From NCBI GenBank assembly GCA_004297225.1, contig SCUI01000003.1:87586-151585 (forward strand): a stretch of 64,000 nucleotides of DNA. The letters are read 5' to 3'. The notes beneath the pieces are model-generated. The model was not told where the DNA came from and did not search any database. It worked only from the letters and a program-made list of their open reading frames with translations. The translations under genes and the position numbers were made by a program. The stretch is from Lysobacteraceae bacterium. GTDB taxonomy: Bacteria; Pseudomonadota; Gammaproteobacteria; Xanthomonadales; Xanthomonadaceae. Positions 41,527-50,978 of this stretch are shown here, one piece after another; positions within the stretch are counted from its first letter, which is position 1, and every line of letters starts with the position of its first letter.

Positions 41527-42678
41527 ATGAGCACCCCCAACCCCACCGGCACCGGCATCGACTTCACCTCGTTCCTGAAGTTGATGGCCCACCAGAAGGC
41601 CTCGGACCTGTTCATCACCGCCGGCATGCCGCCGTCGATGAAGGTCCATGGCAAGATCACGCCGATCACCCAGAGCCCGTTGACGCCGCAGCAGTCGCGC
41701 GACCTGGTCCTGAACGTGATGACACCGCCGCAGCGCGAGGAATTCGAGCGCAGCCACGAGTGCAACTTCGCCATCGGCGTGGCCGGCGTCGGCCGCTTCC
41801 GCGTGTCCTGCTTCTACCAGCGCAACCAGGTCGGCATGGTGCTGCGCCGGATCGAGACCAAGATCCCGAGCGTGGACGAGCTCGCGCTGCCGCCGATCAT
41901 CAAGACGCTGGCGATGACCAAGCGCGGCATCATCATCTTCGTCGGCGCCACCGGCACCGGCAAGTCGACCTCGCTCGCGGCGATGATCGGCTACCGCAAC
42001 CAGAACTCGACCGGCCACATCATCACCATCGAGGACCCGATCGAGTTCGTGCACAAGCACGAGGGCTGCATCATCACCCAGCGCGAGGTCGGCATCGACA
42101 CCGAAAGCTGGGAGGCGGCGCTGAAGAACACGCTGCGCCAGGCGCCGGACGTGATCATGATCGGCGAGGTCCGCACCCGCGAGGGCATGGACCACGCCAT
42201 CGCCTTCGCCGAGACCGGCCACCTGGTGCTGTGCACGCTGCACGCCAACAACGCCAACCAGGCGATGGACCGCATCATCAACTTCTTCCCGGAAGACCGC
42301 CGCGGGCAGTTGCTGATGGACCTGTCGCTGAACCTCAAGGGCGTGGTGGCGCAGCAGCTGATCCCGACGCCGGACGGCAAGGGCCGCCGCGTGGCGATGG
42401 AGATCCTGCTCGGCACGCCGCTGGTGCAGGACTACATCCGCGACGGCGAGGTCGCCAAGCTGAAGGAGGTCATGAAGGAATCGACCAACCTGGGCATGAA
42501 GACCTTCGACCAGGCGCTGTTCGAGCTCTACCAGGCTGGCGAGATCAGCTACGAGGACGCGCTGCGCTACGCGGATTCGGCCAACGAAGTGCGCCTGCGG
42601 ATCAAGCTGGCCCAGGGCGGCGACGCCAAGAGCCTGTCGCAGGGCCTCGAGGGCGTGGGCATCTCCGAGGTGAAGTAG
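41527..42678 (+). CDS. pilU: PilT-dependent accessory retraction ATPase PilU
   Basis: A 383-residue paralogue of PilT that supports retraction under load. Walker A GATGTGKST at 140-148, Asp box IEDPIEFVHKHEGC, Walker B DVIMIGEVRT and His box TGHLVLCTLHANN. The AIRNLIRE motif of PilT is replaced by GTPLVQDYIRDGEVAKL, and the extra C-terminal residues (SLSQGLEGVGI) are typical of PilU. Same strand and close spacing indicate cotranscription with pilT. Confidence 0.95.
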   Translation: MSTPNPTGTGIDFTSFLKLMAHQKASDLFITAGMPPSMKVHGKITPITQSPLTPQQSRDLVLNVMTPPQREEFERSHECNFAIGVAGVGRFRVSCFYQRNQVGMVLRRIETKIPSVDELALPPIIKTLAMTKRGIIIFVGATGTGKSTSLAAMIGYRNQNSTGHIITIEDPIEFVHKHEGCIITQREVGIDTESWEAALKNTLRQAPDVIMIGEVRTREGMDHAIAFAETGHLVLCTLHANNANQAMDRIINFFPEDRRGQLLMDLSLNLKGVVAQQLIPTPDGKGRRVAMEILLGTPLVQDYIRDGEVAKLKEVMKESTNLGMKTFDQALFELYQAGEISYEDALRYADSANEVRLRIKLAQGGDAKSLSQGLEGVGISEVK

Positions 42679-42704
42679 GGCCGGCCCATGATCGGGGCGC
42701 AGGC

Positions 42705-42710
42705 TAGAAT
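42705..42710 (+). promoter_or_regulatory. Candidate -10 hexamer of yqgE
   Basis: TAGAAT followed by GGGCCC and the ATG: it ends 6 nt before the start codon, predicting a leaderless yqgE-ruvX-pyrB transcript. No -35 match. Confidence 0.4.
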
Positions 42711-42716
42711 GGGCCC

Positions 42717-43292
42717 ATGGACGCCCCGCAGCCCTTCGCCAATTCGCTGGCCAACCAGTTGCTGGTCGCGCTGCCGGCGCTGGCCGATCCCAATTTCGCC
42801 CGCACCGTCACCCTGATCTGCCAGCACGATGCCGATGGCGCCATGGGCGTCACCGTCAACCGGCCCTCGGAATACACCCTGGGCGAAGTGTTCCGGCAGA
42901 TGGGCATCGAAAGCGGGGACGAGGAGCTGTGCGCGCGCCAGGTCATCTCCGGCGGGCCCGTGCACCCGGAGCGCGGCTTCGTGCTGCACGACGGCGACCG
43001 GGCCTGGGATTCGACGCTGGCGATTGCCGACGGCCTCTACGTCACCACCTCCCGCGACGTGCTCGAGGCGCTGGCCAGCGGCGACGGTCCCCGCGCCGCC
43101 ACCGTCGCGCTGGGCTGTGCCGGCTGGGGTGCCGGGCAACTGGAGCAGGAGCTGGTGGACAACAGCTGGCTGACCGTGCCGGCCGACCACGAACTGCTCT
43201 TCGAAGTCCCGCTGTCGCAGCGCTGGCAGGCCGCCGCCGGCCGCATCGGCGTGGACCTCGCGCGGCTCGCCGACTACAGCGGCCATGCCTGA
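42717..43292 (+). CDS. YqgE/AlgH (DUF179) family protein
   Basis: A 191-residue protein of the UPF0301/AlgH family: [19 protein letters not shown] at the N-terminus, [36 protein letters not shown] and [21 protein letters not shown]. aeruginosa AlgH was named as an alginate regulator, but no biochemical activity is established. It overlaps ruvX by 8 bp; yqgE-ruvX-pyrB is a conserved order in gammaproteobacteria. Confidence 0.93.
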   Translation: MDAPQPFANSLANQLLVALPALADPNFARTVTLICQHDADGAMGVTVNRPSEYTLGEVFRQMGIESGDEELCARQVISGGPVHPERGFVLHDGDRAWDSTLAIADGLYVTTSRDVLEALASGDGPRAATVALGCAGWGAGQLEQELVDNSWLTVPADHELLFEVPLSQRWQAAAGRIGVDLARLADYSGHA

Positions 43293-43773
43293 GCCGGGCG
43301 CCGCCGCAGGCATCCGTCGCGACGGCACGGTGCTCGGCTTCGACGTCGGTGCGCGCCGGATCGGCGTCGCCGTCGGCAGCGCTTTCGGCCACGGCGCACG
43401 CGCGCTCGCGGTCGTCGACGTGCACGCGCAGGGTCCTGACTGGCCCGCGATCGACAAGCTGCAGCGCGAATGGCGCCCGGACGGTTTCGTCGTCGGCGAT
43501 CCGATGACGCTTGACGGCGGCGACCAGCCGATCCGGCGCGTGGCCCATGCCTTCGCCGGCGAACTGCACGCGCGCTACGCGTTGCCGGTGGTGCTGGTGG
43601 ACGAGCGCGCCAGCTCGATCGAGGCCGCGCAACGCTTCGCCGCCGATCGTGCCGAAGGCCGCAAGCGCCGGCGCGACGCGGCGGTGCTGGACGCCGTGGC
43701 CGCCGCGGTGATCGTCGAGCGCTGGCTGGCGGCGCCGCAGGACGCCATTCCCCTCGCCCCGTCGCCCACATGA
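43285..43773 (+). CDS. ruvX: Putative Holliday junction resolvase / pre-16S rRNA nuclease YqgF
   Basis: A 162-residue RNase H-like protein that matures the 5' end of 16S rRNA in E. coli. [15 protein letters not shown] holds the first catalytic Asp, [12 protein letters not shown] the middle motif, and [11 protein letters not shown] ... [21 protein letters not shown] the later acidic residues. The ATG at 43285 lies within the end of yqgE, and the TGA overlaps the pyrB ATG. Confidence 0.93.
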   Translation: MPEPGAAAGIRRDGTVLGFDVGARRIGVAVGSAFGHGARALAVVDVHAQGPDWPAIDKLQREWRPDGFVVGDPMTLDGGDQPIRRVAHAFAGELHARYALPVVLVDERASSIEAAQRFAADRAEGRKRRRDAAVLDAVAAAVIVERWLAAPQDAIPLAPSPT

Positions 43774-44714
43774 GCCTGCAGACCGATCCGCAGGGCCGCC
43801 TGCGCCACCTGCTCGCCCTGGAGGGCCTGCCGCGGGCCACGCTCGAGCACCTGCTCGATCGCGCGCAGGCGCTGGCCGGACACGCCCATGGGGGCAGCGC
43901 AATGCGCGGCGTGCTTGCCGGCAAGGCGGTGTGCACCTTGTTCTTCGAGCCGTCCACGCGCACGCGCTCCAGTTTCCAGCTGGCGGCGGCGCGGCTGGGT
44001 GCCGACACGCTGAACTTCGACGCCTCGACCTCGTCGGCGAAGAAGGGCGAAACCGACGCCGACACCCTGCGCACGATCGAGGCGATGGGCGTTCACGGCT
44101 TCGTCGTGCGCCACCCGGACGATGGCGCCGTCGACGCGCTGGCACGGGTGGCGCGGCCGGGCACGGTGCTGGTCAACGCAGGCGATGGCCGCCATGCGCA
44201 CCCGACCCAGGGCCTGCTGGACATGCTGACGCTGCGGCAGGCCAAGGGCGCGGACTTCTCGCGCCTGAAAGTGCTGATCGTCGGCGACGTGAAGCACTCG
44301 CGCGTGGCGCGCTCGGACCTGCATGCGCTGCGCACGCTGGGCTGCGGCGAGATCCGCATTTGCGGGCCGTGGTCGCTGCTGCCCGGGCCCGCGGTGCTCG
44401 CGGGTTGCACGGTCACCACGGATTTCGATGCCGCGCTCGACGGGGTCGATGCGGTGATGATGCTGCGCCTGCAGCGCGAGCGCATGGAGTCCGGGCTGGT
44501 GTCCTCGCTGCAGGATTACCACCGCGATTACGGACTCACCGTCGCGCGACTGCGCCAGGCGGCGCCGGATGCGGTGGTGATGCATCCGGGGCCGATGAAC
44601 CGCGGCGTGGAGATTGCCGACGACGTCGCCGACGGCCCGCAGTCGCTGGTCCTGCGCCAGGTCGCGAACGGCGTCGCCGTGCGCATGGCCGTGCTGGAAG
44701 CCCTACTCGGCTGA
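43770..44714 (+). CDS. pyrB: Aspartate carbamoyltransferase catalytic subunit
   Basis: A 314-residue ATCase catalytic chain forming carbamoyl-aspartate in pyrimidine synthesis. The carbamoyl-phosphate motif is FFEPSTRTRSSFQLAA; DASTSSAKKGETDADTLRTI, RHPDDGAVD and VMHPGPMNRGVEI are also family segments. This is the short class without a pyrI regulatory subunit gene next to it. It is the last gene of the yqgE-ruvX-pyrB set and overlaps the convergent lipoprotein gene by 12 bp. Confidence 0.96.
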   Translation: MSLQTDPQGRLRHLLALEGLPRATLEHLLDRAQALAGHAHGGSAMRGVLAGKAVCTLFFEPSTRTRSSFQLAAARLGADTLNFDASTSSAKKGETDADTLRTIEAMGVHGFVVRHPDDGAVDALARVARPGTVLVNAGDGRHAHPTQGLLDMLTLRQAKGADFSRLKVLIVGDVKHSRVARSDLHALRTLGCGEIRICGPWSLLPGPAVLAGCTVTTDFDAALDGVDAVMMLRLQRERMESGLVSSLQDYHRDYGLTVARLRQAAPDAVVMHPGPMNRGVEIADDVADGPQSLVLRQVANGVAVRMAVLEALLG

Positions 44715-45278
44715 CGCGTCGCCGCGCTTGAGCGCTTCCATCTTCGCGGTGATCTCGGCCTTGTTGGCCTGGACGAACGCCACCGGCTGGGTGTCGCGGA
44801 TCGAGGGCGGCAACTCCTGGATCGCGCCCGCATCCAGCATGCCGATGGCGAACAGCGCGCCGATGAGCGTTTCCGTGGTCAGGGCGTACTCGGTCGGCGA
44901 CATCCCGGCGTCGTCGATCGCGTCCGCCACCGCCGGATTGCCTTGCAGCCGCGCGATGTAGGTTTCGCGCGGCTCGTTGGCGTCGGCCGAGACCACCTCC
45001 TCGAGCGATTCGTCCTGCCGGGTCAGAGCGCTGAGCCGTCGGGTGGCGTCGAGCCAGCGGTCGACGCGCGCCATGTCGAGTTCGAAGCGGGCCGGGTCCG
45101 CCGTGCCGGCGTCCGCCGCCGTTGCGTCGTTCGCGGGGGCGGCGGACGCCGGCGGGGCAGTGGCCGGGGCGGTGGCCGCGGGGTCGGCGGCGGGCGCATT
45201 GGTCGTTCCCTGGTCGGCCCCGCAGGCGGCGAGCGCGATGGCGAGGACGGAAATGGCCGGCAAGCGTGCGATTCGCAT
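44703..45278 (-). CDS. Putative lipoprotein of unknown function
   Basis: A 191-residue protein not recognised by family. It has a signal sequence with a lipobox (ALAACG, C19), then about 40 residues of Ala/Pro/Thr-rich linker, then a helical domain (FELDMARVDRWLDATRRLSAL through YALTTETLIGALFAIGMLDAG). The helical part may be a small periplasmic bundle. The gene follows mgtE on the same strand with 20 bp between, so it is probably cotranscribed with it. It converges on pyrB with a 12-bp overlap. Confidence 0.75.
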   Translation of the reverse strand: MRIARLPAISVLAIALAACGADQGTTNAPAADPAATAPATAPPASAAPANDATAADAGTADPARFELDMARVDRWLDATRRLSALTRQDESLEEVVSADANEPRETYIARLQGNPAVADAIDDAGMSPTEYALTTETLIGALFAIGMLDAGAIQELPPSIRDTQPVAFVQANKAEITAKMEALKRGDASAE

Positions 45279-45298
45279 TCGACGAACTCCTTGTTGGA

Positions 45299-46660
45299 TC
45301 AGCGCAGCAGCACCAGCGTCGCCAGGCCGAGGAAGCTGAGGAAGCCGATGACGTCGGTGACGGTGGTGAGGATCACGCCCCCGGCAAGCGCCGGGTCGTA
45401 ACCCATCCGCTTCAGGGTCAGCGGCACCAGCACGCCGGCCAGCGCCGCCGCGCACAGGTTGATGGTGAGTGCGATGCCGATCACCAGCGACAGGCCCCAG
45501 CTTTGGAACCAGGCCAGCGCCACCAGCCCGACCAGGGTGCCGAGCATCAGGCCGTTGATCAGGCCGACGCGGATCTCCTTCCACAGCAGCACGCGCGCGT
45601 TGCTCGAACCGACCTGGCCGAGCGCGAGGCCGCGCACCATCAGTGCCAGCACCTGGGTACCGGCGTTGCCGCCCATGCCCGCGACGATCGGCATCAGCAC
45701 CGCCAGGGCGACGATCTGCTCCAGGGCGCCTTCGAACTGTCCGACCACGGTGGCGGCGAGGAACGCCGTCACCAGGTTGATCCCCAGCCACAGCACGCGG
45801 CCGCGCACCGCGCGGCGCACCGGGCTGAACAGGTCCTCGTCCTCGTCCAGGCCGGCGGCGCCCAGCGCCTGGTGCTCGGCCTGCTCGCGGATGATGTCGA
45901 CCACGTCGTCGATGGTGATGCGGCCGAGCAGGATGTTGTTCTCGTCCACCACTGGCGCGGAGATCCAGTCGTGGTCGGAGAACTGGCGGGCGACCTCGTC
46001 GGAGGACTCGCTGACGTCGATCGCCGGCTGCTCGTCGTCCAGCAGGGCGTTGATCGGCGTGTTGGCCTCGTGGGTCAGCAGCGCCTGCAACGCCAGTCGG
46101 CCCAGGTACTGGTGTCGGCGGCTGACGATGTACAGGTGGTCGGTGTGGTCGGGCAGCTCGCCGCGCAGGCGCAGGTAGCGCAGCACCACGTCCACCGTGG
46201 TGTCGGTGCGCACGGTGACCACGTCCGGGTTCATCAGGCGACCGGCGCTGTCCTCGGGGTAGGACAGCACCTGCTCCAGGCGCTCGCGGTTTTCGCGGTC
46301 CATGGACTTCAGGACCTCGTCGATCACCGCCTCGGGGAGGTCCTCGACCAGGTCGGCGAGGTCGTCGATGTCCAGGTCCTCGACCGCGGCGACGATCTCG
46401 TCCGGATCCATGTCCGCGATCAGGCCCTCGCGGACCTCGTCGCCGACGTGCAGCAGCACCTCGCCGTCGTCCTCGGCGTCCACCAGGCCCCACACCACGG
46501 TGCGCTGGCCGGGTGGCAGCGATTCGAGCAGGTTGCCGATCTCGGCCGCGGACAGGGTATTGACCAGCCGCTTGACCGGACCCAGGCGGCCGCTGTCGAG
46601 CGCGTCCGACAGCAGCCGGAGCTGGCGCGCGGTCTTGTCGTGGCGGACGGCTTCGGCCAT
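45299..46660 (-). CDS. mgtE: Magnesium transporter MgtE
   Basis: A 453-residue Mg2+ channel. The cytoplasmic part has an acidic MgtE N domain (to about 130, many Asp/Glu), then two CBS domains (about 140-265: AGRLMNPDVVTVRTDTTVDVV and WISAPVVDENNILLGRITIDDVV) that sense Mg2+. Five C-terminal membrane helices hold the pore motif MPIVAGMGGNAGTQ. Only 62 bp separate it from ptsI upstream, too short for a magnesium riboswitch. An unknown lipoprotein follows. Confidence 0.96.
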   Translation of the reverse strand: MAEAVRHDKTARQLRLLSDALDSGRLGPVKRLVNTLSAAEIGNLLESLPPGQRTVVWGLVDAEDDGEVLLHVGDEVREGLIADMDPDEIVAAVEDLDIDDLADLVEDLPEAVIDEVLKSMDRENRERLEQVLSYPEDSAGRLMNPDVVTVRTDTTVDVVLRYLRLRGELPDHTDHLYIVSRRHQYLGRLALQALLTHEANTPINALLDDEQPAIDVSESSDEVARQFSDHDWISAPVVDENNILLGRITIDDVVDIIREQAEHQALGAAGLDEDEDLFSPVRRAVRGRVLWLGINLVTAFLAATVVGQFEGALEQIVALAVLMPIVAGMGGNAGTQVLALMVRGLALGQVGSSNARVLLWKEIRVGLINGLMLGTLVGLVALAWFQSWGLSLVIGIALTINLCAAALAGVLVPLTLKRMGYDPALAGGVILTTVTDVIGFLSFLGLATLVLLR

Positions 46661-46722
46661 TGCGGCTCACGCGCTCGTAGTCGACGCATTATCCCCGCAG
46701 GCGCGGCAGTTTCCCACCCCGG

Positions 46723-48459
46723 TCAGTCGCCCCCGGGCGCGACCGGGGCCTGGCGTTGCAGCCAGGCCTCGATCCCGGCGCGGTCGCGCGCGCGCATCAG
46801 TGCCGGCACGCGTGCGCGCAGTTCGCCCAGGTGCGAACCACGGATGGCGCGGCGCACCTCGAGCAGCGTGCCCGGATGCATGCTCAGTTCCTCGATCCCC
46901 AGTGCCAGCAGCAGCGGCGCGAACAGCGCGTCGCCGGCCATCTCGCCGCACACCGAAACCGGCTTGCCGCGCGCGCGCGCGGTGCGCGCGACCTTGTACA
47001 GCAGCCGCAATACCGCCGGATGCAACGGCGAGTACATGTCCGCCAGCGCGTCGTTGTTGCGGTCCACCGCGAGCAGGTACTGCACCAGGTCGTTGGTGCC
47101 CAGGGAGACGAAGTCCAGCGCGTCGATGAAGGCGGGCAGGGCGATCGCCGCCGCCGGCACCTCGATCATCGCCCCGACCGGGATGTGTTCCGCGACCTCC
47201 TGGCCCGCCGAGCGCAGTTCGCCAAGCACGCGGTCCAGCCGCGCGCGGACCACGACCACTTCCTCGCGCGCGGAGACCATCGGGACCAGCAGCCGCACCG
47301 GCCCGTAGCCGGAAGCGCGCGCGATCGCGCGCAATTGCGTGTCGAACAGGGCGGGACGCGCGAGCGACAGGCGCACGCCGCGCAATCCCATCGCCGGATT
47401 CGGCTCGTTCTCCAGCACCAGGCCGCTGCGATCGGCCTTGTCGGCGCCAAGGTCCAGCGTGCGGATGGTGACGGTGCGCCCGGTCATGCCGAGCACGAGG
47501 TCGCGGTAGGCGCGGAACTGCGCCTCCTCGTCCGGCAGTTCGCGGCTGCCGAGGAACAGGAATTCGGTGCGGTACAGGCCGACGCCGGCGGCGCCCAGCG
47601 CGTGCGCCTCGGCCACGTCCTCGCGCGATTCGGCGTTGGCCCAGAGCTTGACGTCCATGCCGTCGAGCGTGCGCGACGGTTCGCGCCGCAACCTTCGCAG
47701 TTGCTTGCGTTCCCGCGCCAGCTCGCGCAGTCGCGCGCGATGTTCGCGCAGGTCGGCGGCGCCGGGCTCGACCACCACCCGGCCGCTGCCCCCGTCCACC
47801 GCCAACACGTCGCCGTCGTTGATCTTCTGCAGCGCGCCGGTGGCGCCCACCACCAGCGGCAGGTGCAGGCTGCGGGCGAGGATCGCGGTGTGCGACAGCG
47901 GGTTGCCGGTGGTGGTGACCACCGCCATCACGCCCTGGCCCTGCAACTGCGCCAGTTCCGCGGGTGCGACGTTGTCGGTCACCAGGATCTCGCCGGCGAT
48001 GCCGCCGACGCCCGGCGCGCCGAGGTCCCGGTGCAACGCCGCGTGGATCCGGCCGATCACCTGGTCGATGTCGTCGATGCGGCTGCGCAGGTAGGGGTCG
48101 TCCATGCCCTCGAACACGCCGGCGATGCGGTTGCGCTGCAGGCGCAGCGCGTAATCGGCGGTGTAATGGCCGTCGCGGATCAGGTCGTCGAGGCCGTGCA
48201 GCAGCTCCGGGTCGTCGAGCAGCAGCGCGTGCAGGTCGAGGAATTCGCCCACTTCCTGCGCGAGCGCGCCGTGCAGGCGCTGGCGCAGGCCGTGCATCTC
48301 GGCGCGGACGATGCGGATCGCGTCGTGCAGGCGATCCAGTTCGGCGGCGACGTCCTCGACCCGCTCCTCGACGACATCCAGCACATGCGGGAGGCGGACC
48401 CGGGCGCGCCCCAGCGCGCTGCCGCGCGAGGCACCCTGGCCGGGGAGCTCGCGCCGCAT
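46723..48459 (-). CDS. ptsI: PTS Enzyme I (phosphoenolpyruvate-protein phosphotransferase)
   Basis: A 578-residue EI that takes phosphate from PEP and passes it to HPr. The phosphorylated His190 lies in TTTGNPLSHTAILARS; the PEP-binding barrel has GVGLYRTEFLFLG, NPAMGLRGVRLSL, IPVGAMIEVPAAAI, FVSLGTNDLVQYLLAVDRNN and the catalytic Cys in PVSVCGEMAG. No GAF domain precedes it, so it is not EI-Ntr (PtsP). The ATG at 48459 overlaps the ptsH stop (TGATG). No sugar permease gene is near. Confidence 0.94.
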   Translation of the reverse strand: MRRELPGQGASRGSALGRARVRLPHVLDVVEERVEDVAAELDRLHDAIRIVRAEMHGLRQRLHGALAQEVGEFLDLHALLLDDPELLHGLDDLIRDGHYTADYALRLQRNRIAGVFEGMDDPYLRSRIDDIDQVIGRIHAALHRDLGAPGVGGIAGEILVTDNVAPAELAQLQGQGVMAVVTTTGNPLSHTAILARSLHLPLVVGATGALQKINDGDVLAVDGGSGRVVVEPGAADLREHRARLRELARERKQLRRLRREPSRTLDGMDVKLWANAESREDVAEAHALGAAGVGLYRTEFLFLGSRELPDEEAQFRAYRDLVLGMTGRTVTIRTLDLGADKADRSGLVLENEPNPAMGLRGVRLSLARPALFDTQLRAIARASGYGPVRLLVPMVSAREEVVVVRARLDRVLGELRSAGQEVAEHIPVGAMIEVPAAAIALPAFIDALDFVSLGTNDLVQYLLAVDRNNDALADMYSPLHPAVLRLLYKVARTARARGKPVSVCGEMAGDALFAPLLLALGIEELSMHPGTLLEVRRAIRGSHLGELRARVPALMRARDRAGIEAWLQRQAPVAPGGD

Positions 48460-48728
48460 CAGCTGTCCTCGTCGAAGCGGCGTTCGAACAGGTCGCAAAC
48501 CGCCTGCGCGGCTTCGGCTTCGTCCTCGCCCTGGACCTTGAGCAGGACCGGCGTGCCCATGCCGGCGGCGAGCAACATCACGCCCATGATGCTCTTGGCG
48601 TTGACCTCGCGGCCCTTGGCGGTGAGCGTCGCGGTGCTGCGGTAGCCGGCCAGTACCTGCACGAGCCTGGCCGTGGCGCGGGCGTGCAGGCCGAGGCGGT
48701 TGTTGACGGTGAGTTCGCGTTCGATCAC
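48459..48728 (-). CDS. ptsH: Phosphocarrier protein HPr
   Basis: An 89-residue HPr. His15 (NRLGLHARAT) is the phosphorelay site. Ser46 (NAKSIMGVMLLA) is the target of HPr kinase, whose gene lies 2 kb upstream in the same run. The sequence is intermediate between sugar-PTS HPr and NPr. It is preceded by the EIIA-Man gene and coupled to ptsI, the typical regulatory PTS cluster of xanthomonads and betaproteobacteria. Confidence 0.95.
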   Translation of the reverse strand: MIERELTVNNRLGLHARATARLVQVLAGYRSTATLTAKGREVNAKSIMGVMLLAAGMGTPVLLKVQGEDEAEAAQAVCDLFERRFDEDS

Positions 48729-48737
48729 ATGGGGGCC

Positions 48738-49130
48738 TCAGGCATCGTCGCGGACGACGCCATTGCGTGCGCCCGCCGCGGCCACGGCGGGCAGTTCATC
48801 CAGTCCAAGCTCGGCGTAGTTCATGACCCGCAGCAGCATCGGCAGGCCCACGCCCGACACCCGCCGCACCGGCGTGCCCAGGCGTGCCAGGCGCGCGGCG
48901 AGATTGCTGGGGCTGGCCCCGTAAAGGTCGGTCAGCACCAGCACGCCGTCGCCGTCGTCCACCCGCCGCAGCGCCGCGCTGGCCGCGGGCAGCTCCGCGT
49001 CGGGGTCGGAATCGAAGGCGACCTCGAACGCCTCGGCGCGCAGCGGCAGGTTCGGCATCAGCTTGCCCGTCACCGCGAGCAGCGCGGTACCGATTCCCTT
49101 GTGGGTCACGAGCAGGACACCGACGGCCAT
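48738..49130 (-). CDS. PTS system EIIA component, mannose family
   Basis: A 130-residue EIIA of the mannose/fructose/sorbose class. The phosphorylation site is His10 in VLLVTHKGIG, the same position as in E. coli ManX; GVLVLTDLYGASPSNLAARL is the second family motif. No EIIB, EIIC or EIID gene accompanies it, so a regulatory rather than transport role is likely. It precedes ptsH by nine bases and follows rapZ. Confidence 0.9.
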   Translation of the reverse strand: MAVGVLLVTHKGIGTALLAVTGKLMPNLPLRAEAFEVAFDSDPDAELPAASAALRRVDDGDGVLVLTDLYGASPSNLAARLARLGTPVRRVSGVGLPMLLRVMNYAELGLDELPAVAAAGARNGVVRDDA

Positions 49131-49161
49131 GCCACAAGTTAACAGAGCGGCGCGCGCTCCC

Positions 49162-50034
49162 TCAATCCAGCTCGCGGTGGTGCACCGCCACTTCGCCCCA
49201 GCCGCGGTCGCGGAAATGCGCGGCCAGGCGTTCGGCGAGGTAGACCGAGCGATGCCGCCCGCCGGTGCAGCCGAAGGCCACGGTGGCGTAGCTGCGGGTG
49301 TCGGTGCGCAGGCGCGGCAGCCAATCGTCGAGGAAGGCGGCGACCTGGTTGGCGTAGGTGGCGACCTCGGCCTGGGCGTCCAGGTGCTCGCGCACGGCAT
49401 GGTCGCGACCGGACAGCGGGCGCAGCACCGGGTCCCAGTGCGGGTTGGGCAGGACCCGGGCGTCGAACACGAAGTCCGCGTCCGCCGGCACGCCGCGACG
49501 GTAGGCGAAGGATTCGAACAGCAGCGACAACTCGTCGCTGCCCAGGCCGAACTCGGTGATCACCTGGCGGCGCAACTGGTGCACGTTCAGTCCGCTGGTG
49601 TCGATCACCACGTCGGCCACCTGGCGCAGCGGCTTGAGCACCTGGCGCTCGAGCGAGATCGCGTCGGCCAGCGCCAGCCCCAGGTGGCTCAGCGGATGGC
49701 GCCGGCGGGTGTCGGCGTAGCGGCGCAGCAGCACCGTGTCCTCGGTGTCGAAGAACACCAGGCGCGGGTCCAGGCCCAGTTCGCCGACCGCCGACAGCCA
49801 TTCCGGGATCCGCGCCAGGTCGCTGTTGCGGTTGCGCACGTCGATCCCGACCGCGAGCTTTTCCGGCATGCCCTCGCCGCCGGTGACGCTGCGCACGAAG
49901 CCGGGCAGCAGGTCCGCCGGCAGGTTGTCGACGCAATAGAAGCCTAGGTCTTCCAGCGTCTTCAGCGCCACCGACTTGCCCGAACCGGACATGCCGCTGA
50001 CCACGATCAACTGCGAGCCGGGGTGGGCGCTCAT
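49162..50034 (-). CDS. rapZ: RNase adapter protein RapZ
   Basis: A 290-residue protein with an N-terminal P-loop domain (Walker A GMSGSGKS at 14-21, [32 protein letters not shown]) and a C-terminal RNA-binding domain ([38 protein letters not shown]). In E. coli RapZ guides RNase E to the sRNA GlmZ and so controls GlmS. The ATG overlaps the hprK stop (ATGA); the order hprK-rapZ is conserved. Confidence 0.95.
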   Translation of the reverse strand: MSAHPGSQLIVVSGMSGSGKSVALKTLEDLGFYCVDNLPADLLPGFVRSVTGGEGMPEKLAVGIDVRNRNSDLARIPEWLSAVGELGLDPRLVFFDTEDTVLLRRYADTRRRHPLSHLGLALADAISLERQVLKPLRQVADVVIDTSGLNVHQLRRQVITEFGLGSDELSLLFESFAYRRGVPADADFVFDARVLPNPHWDPVLRPLSGRDHAVREHLDAQAEVATYANQVAAFLDDWLPRLRTDTRSYATVAFGCTGGRHRSVYLAERLAAHFRDRGWGEVAVHHRELD

Positions 50035-50978
50035 TGCGCGCGCTCGAGGAAGTGGCTGTGCCGGGCCATGAACGCGGCCGCCGGGTCGACGCCCTTCGCG
50101 CGCAGGATGTGCACGCGCGCGGCGGCTTCGGTGAGCACCGCGAGGTTGCGGCCGGCGATGACCTGCAAGGTGACCGTGGGGACGTCCAGGTCGAGCACGC
50201 GGCGGGTACCCAGGTCGCCGGTGAGCCGTTCGATGCCGTCGCCCGACGCGGTCTCCATGGGGGGCGTCAGGTGCACGATCAGGCGCAGGTACTTGTTCCG
50301 CTTCACCGCGGTGTCGCCGAACATGTCGCGGATGTTGAGCACGCCCAGGCCGCGCACCTCGAGCAGGTCCTGCAGCATCTCGGGACAGGTGCCGTCGAGC
50401 ACGTCCGGCGCGATCTGGGTGAACTCGGGCGCGTCGTCGGCGACCAGCCGGTGGCCGCGGGTGACCAGTTCCAGCGCCAGCTCGCTCTTGCCCGAGCCGG
50501 ATTCGCCGGTGACCAGCACGCCGATCGAGTAGATCTCCATGAACACCCCGTGCAACGTCACCCGCGGTGCCAGTGTGCGCGCGAGGTGGTACTGCAGGTG
50601 GTTGAGCAGCTCGTGTCCGCGCTTGGGCGAGGACCACAACGGGATCGCCGATTCCTCCGCGGCGATGCGCAGGTCCTCGGGGCAGGCCTGGTCCTTGCTG
50701 ATCACCAGTGCCAGCGGCCGGAAGTGCATGATCTTGTGGATGGTCTCCCAGCGCTGGCGCGAATCCAGCGCGTCGAGCCAGGTCAGTTCCTCGGTGCCCA
50801 GGATCTGCACCTTGTTCGGGTAGATCGCGTTGAGGTAGCCCGCCAGCGAAGGCCGGCGCGCCACCGTCTCCACCGCCTCGAGCCGATGCGATCCGCCCTC
50901 CTGCCCGGCGACCCAGCGCAATTCCAGGCGCTCGCGCTGCTGCTCGAACAGTTCGTCGGCGCTGATGCTGGCGGTCAC
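50031..50978 (-). CDS. hprK: HPr kinase/phosphorylase
   Basis: A 315-residue bifunctional enzyme that phosphorylates or dephosphorylates HPr at Ser46. Walker A GESGSGKS at 158-165, [18 protein letters not shown], and the signature [17 protein letters not shown] with the terminal region [13 protein letters not shown]. The start is GTG at 50978, overlapping the ptsN stop (GTGA). The gene confirms that Ser46 phosphorylation is available to the PTS encoded next to it. Confidence 0.94.
   Translation of the reverse strand: MTASISADELFEQQRERLELRWVAGQEGGSHRLEAVETVARRPSLAGYLNAIYPNKVQILGTEELTWLDALDSRQRWETIHKIMHFRPLALVISKDQACPEDLRIAAEESAIPLWSSPKRGHELLNHLQYHLARTLAPRVTLHGVFMEIYSIGVLVTGESGSGKSELALELVTRGHRLVADDAPEFTQIAPDVLDGTCPEMLQDLLEVRGLGVLNIRDMFGDTAVKRNKYLRLIVHLTPPMETASGDGIERLTGDLGTRRVLDLDVPTVTLQVIAGRNLAVLTEAAARVHILRAKGVDPAAAFMARHSHFLERAQ

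Noticed and set aside
46661..46722. Magnesium riboswitch before mgtE
   Set aside because: Only 62 bp separate ptsI and mgtE, with no room for an M-box or ykkC-like structure and no matching pairing.
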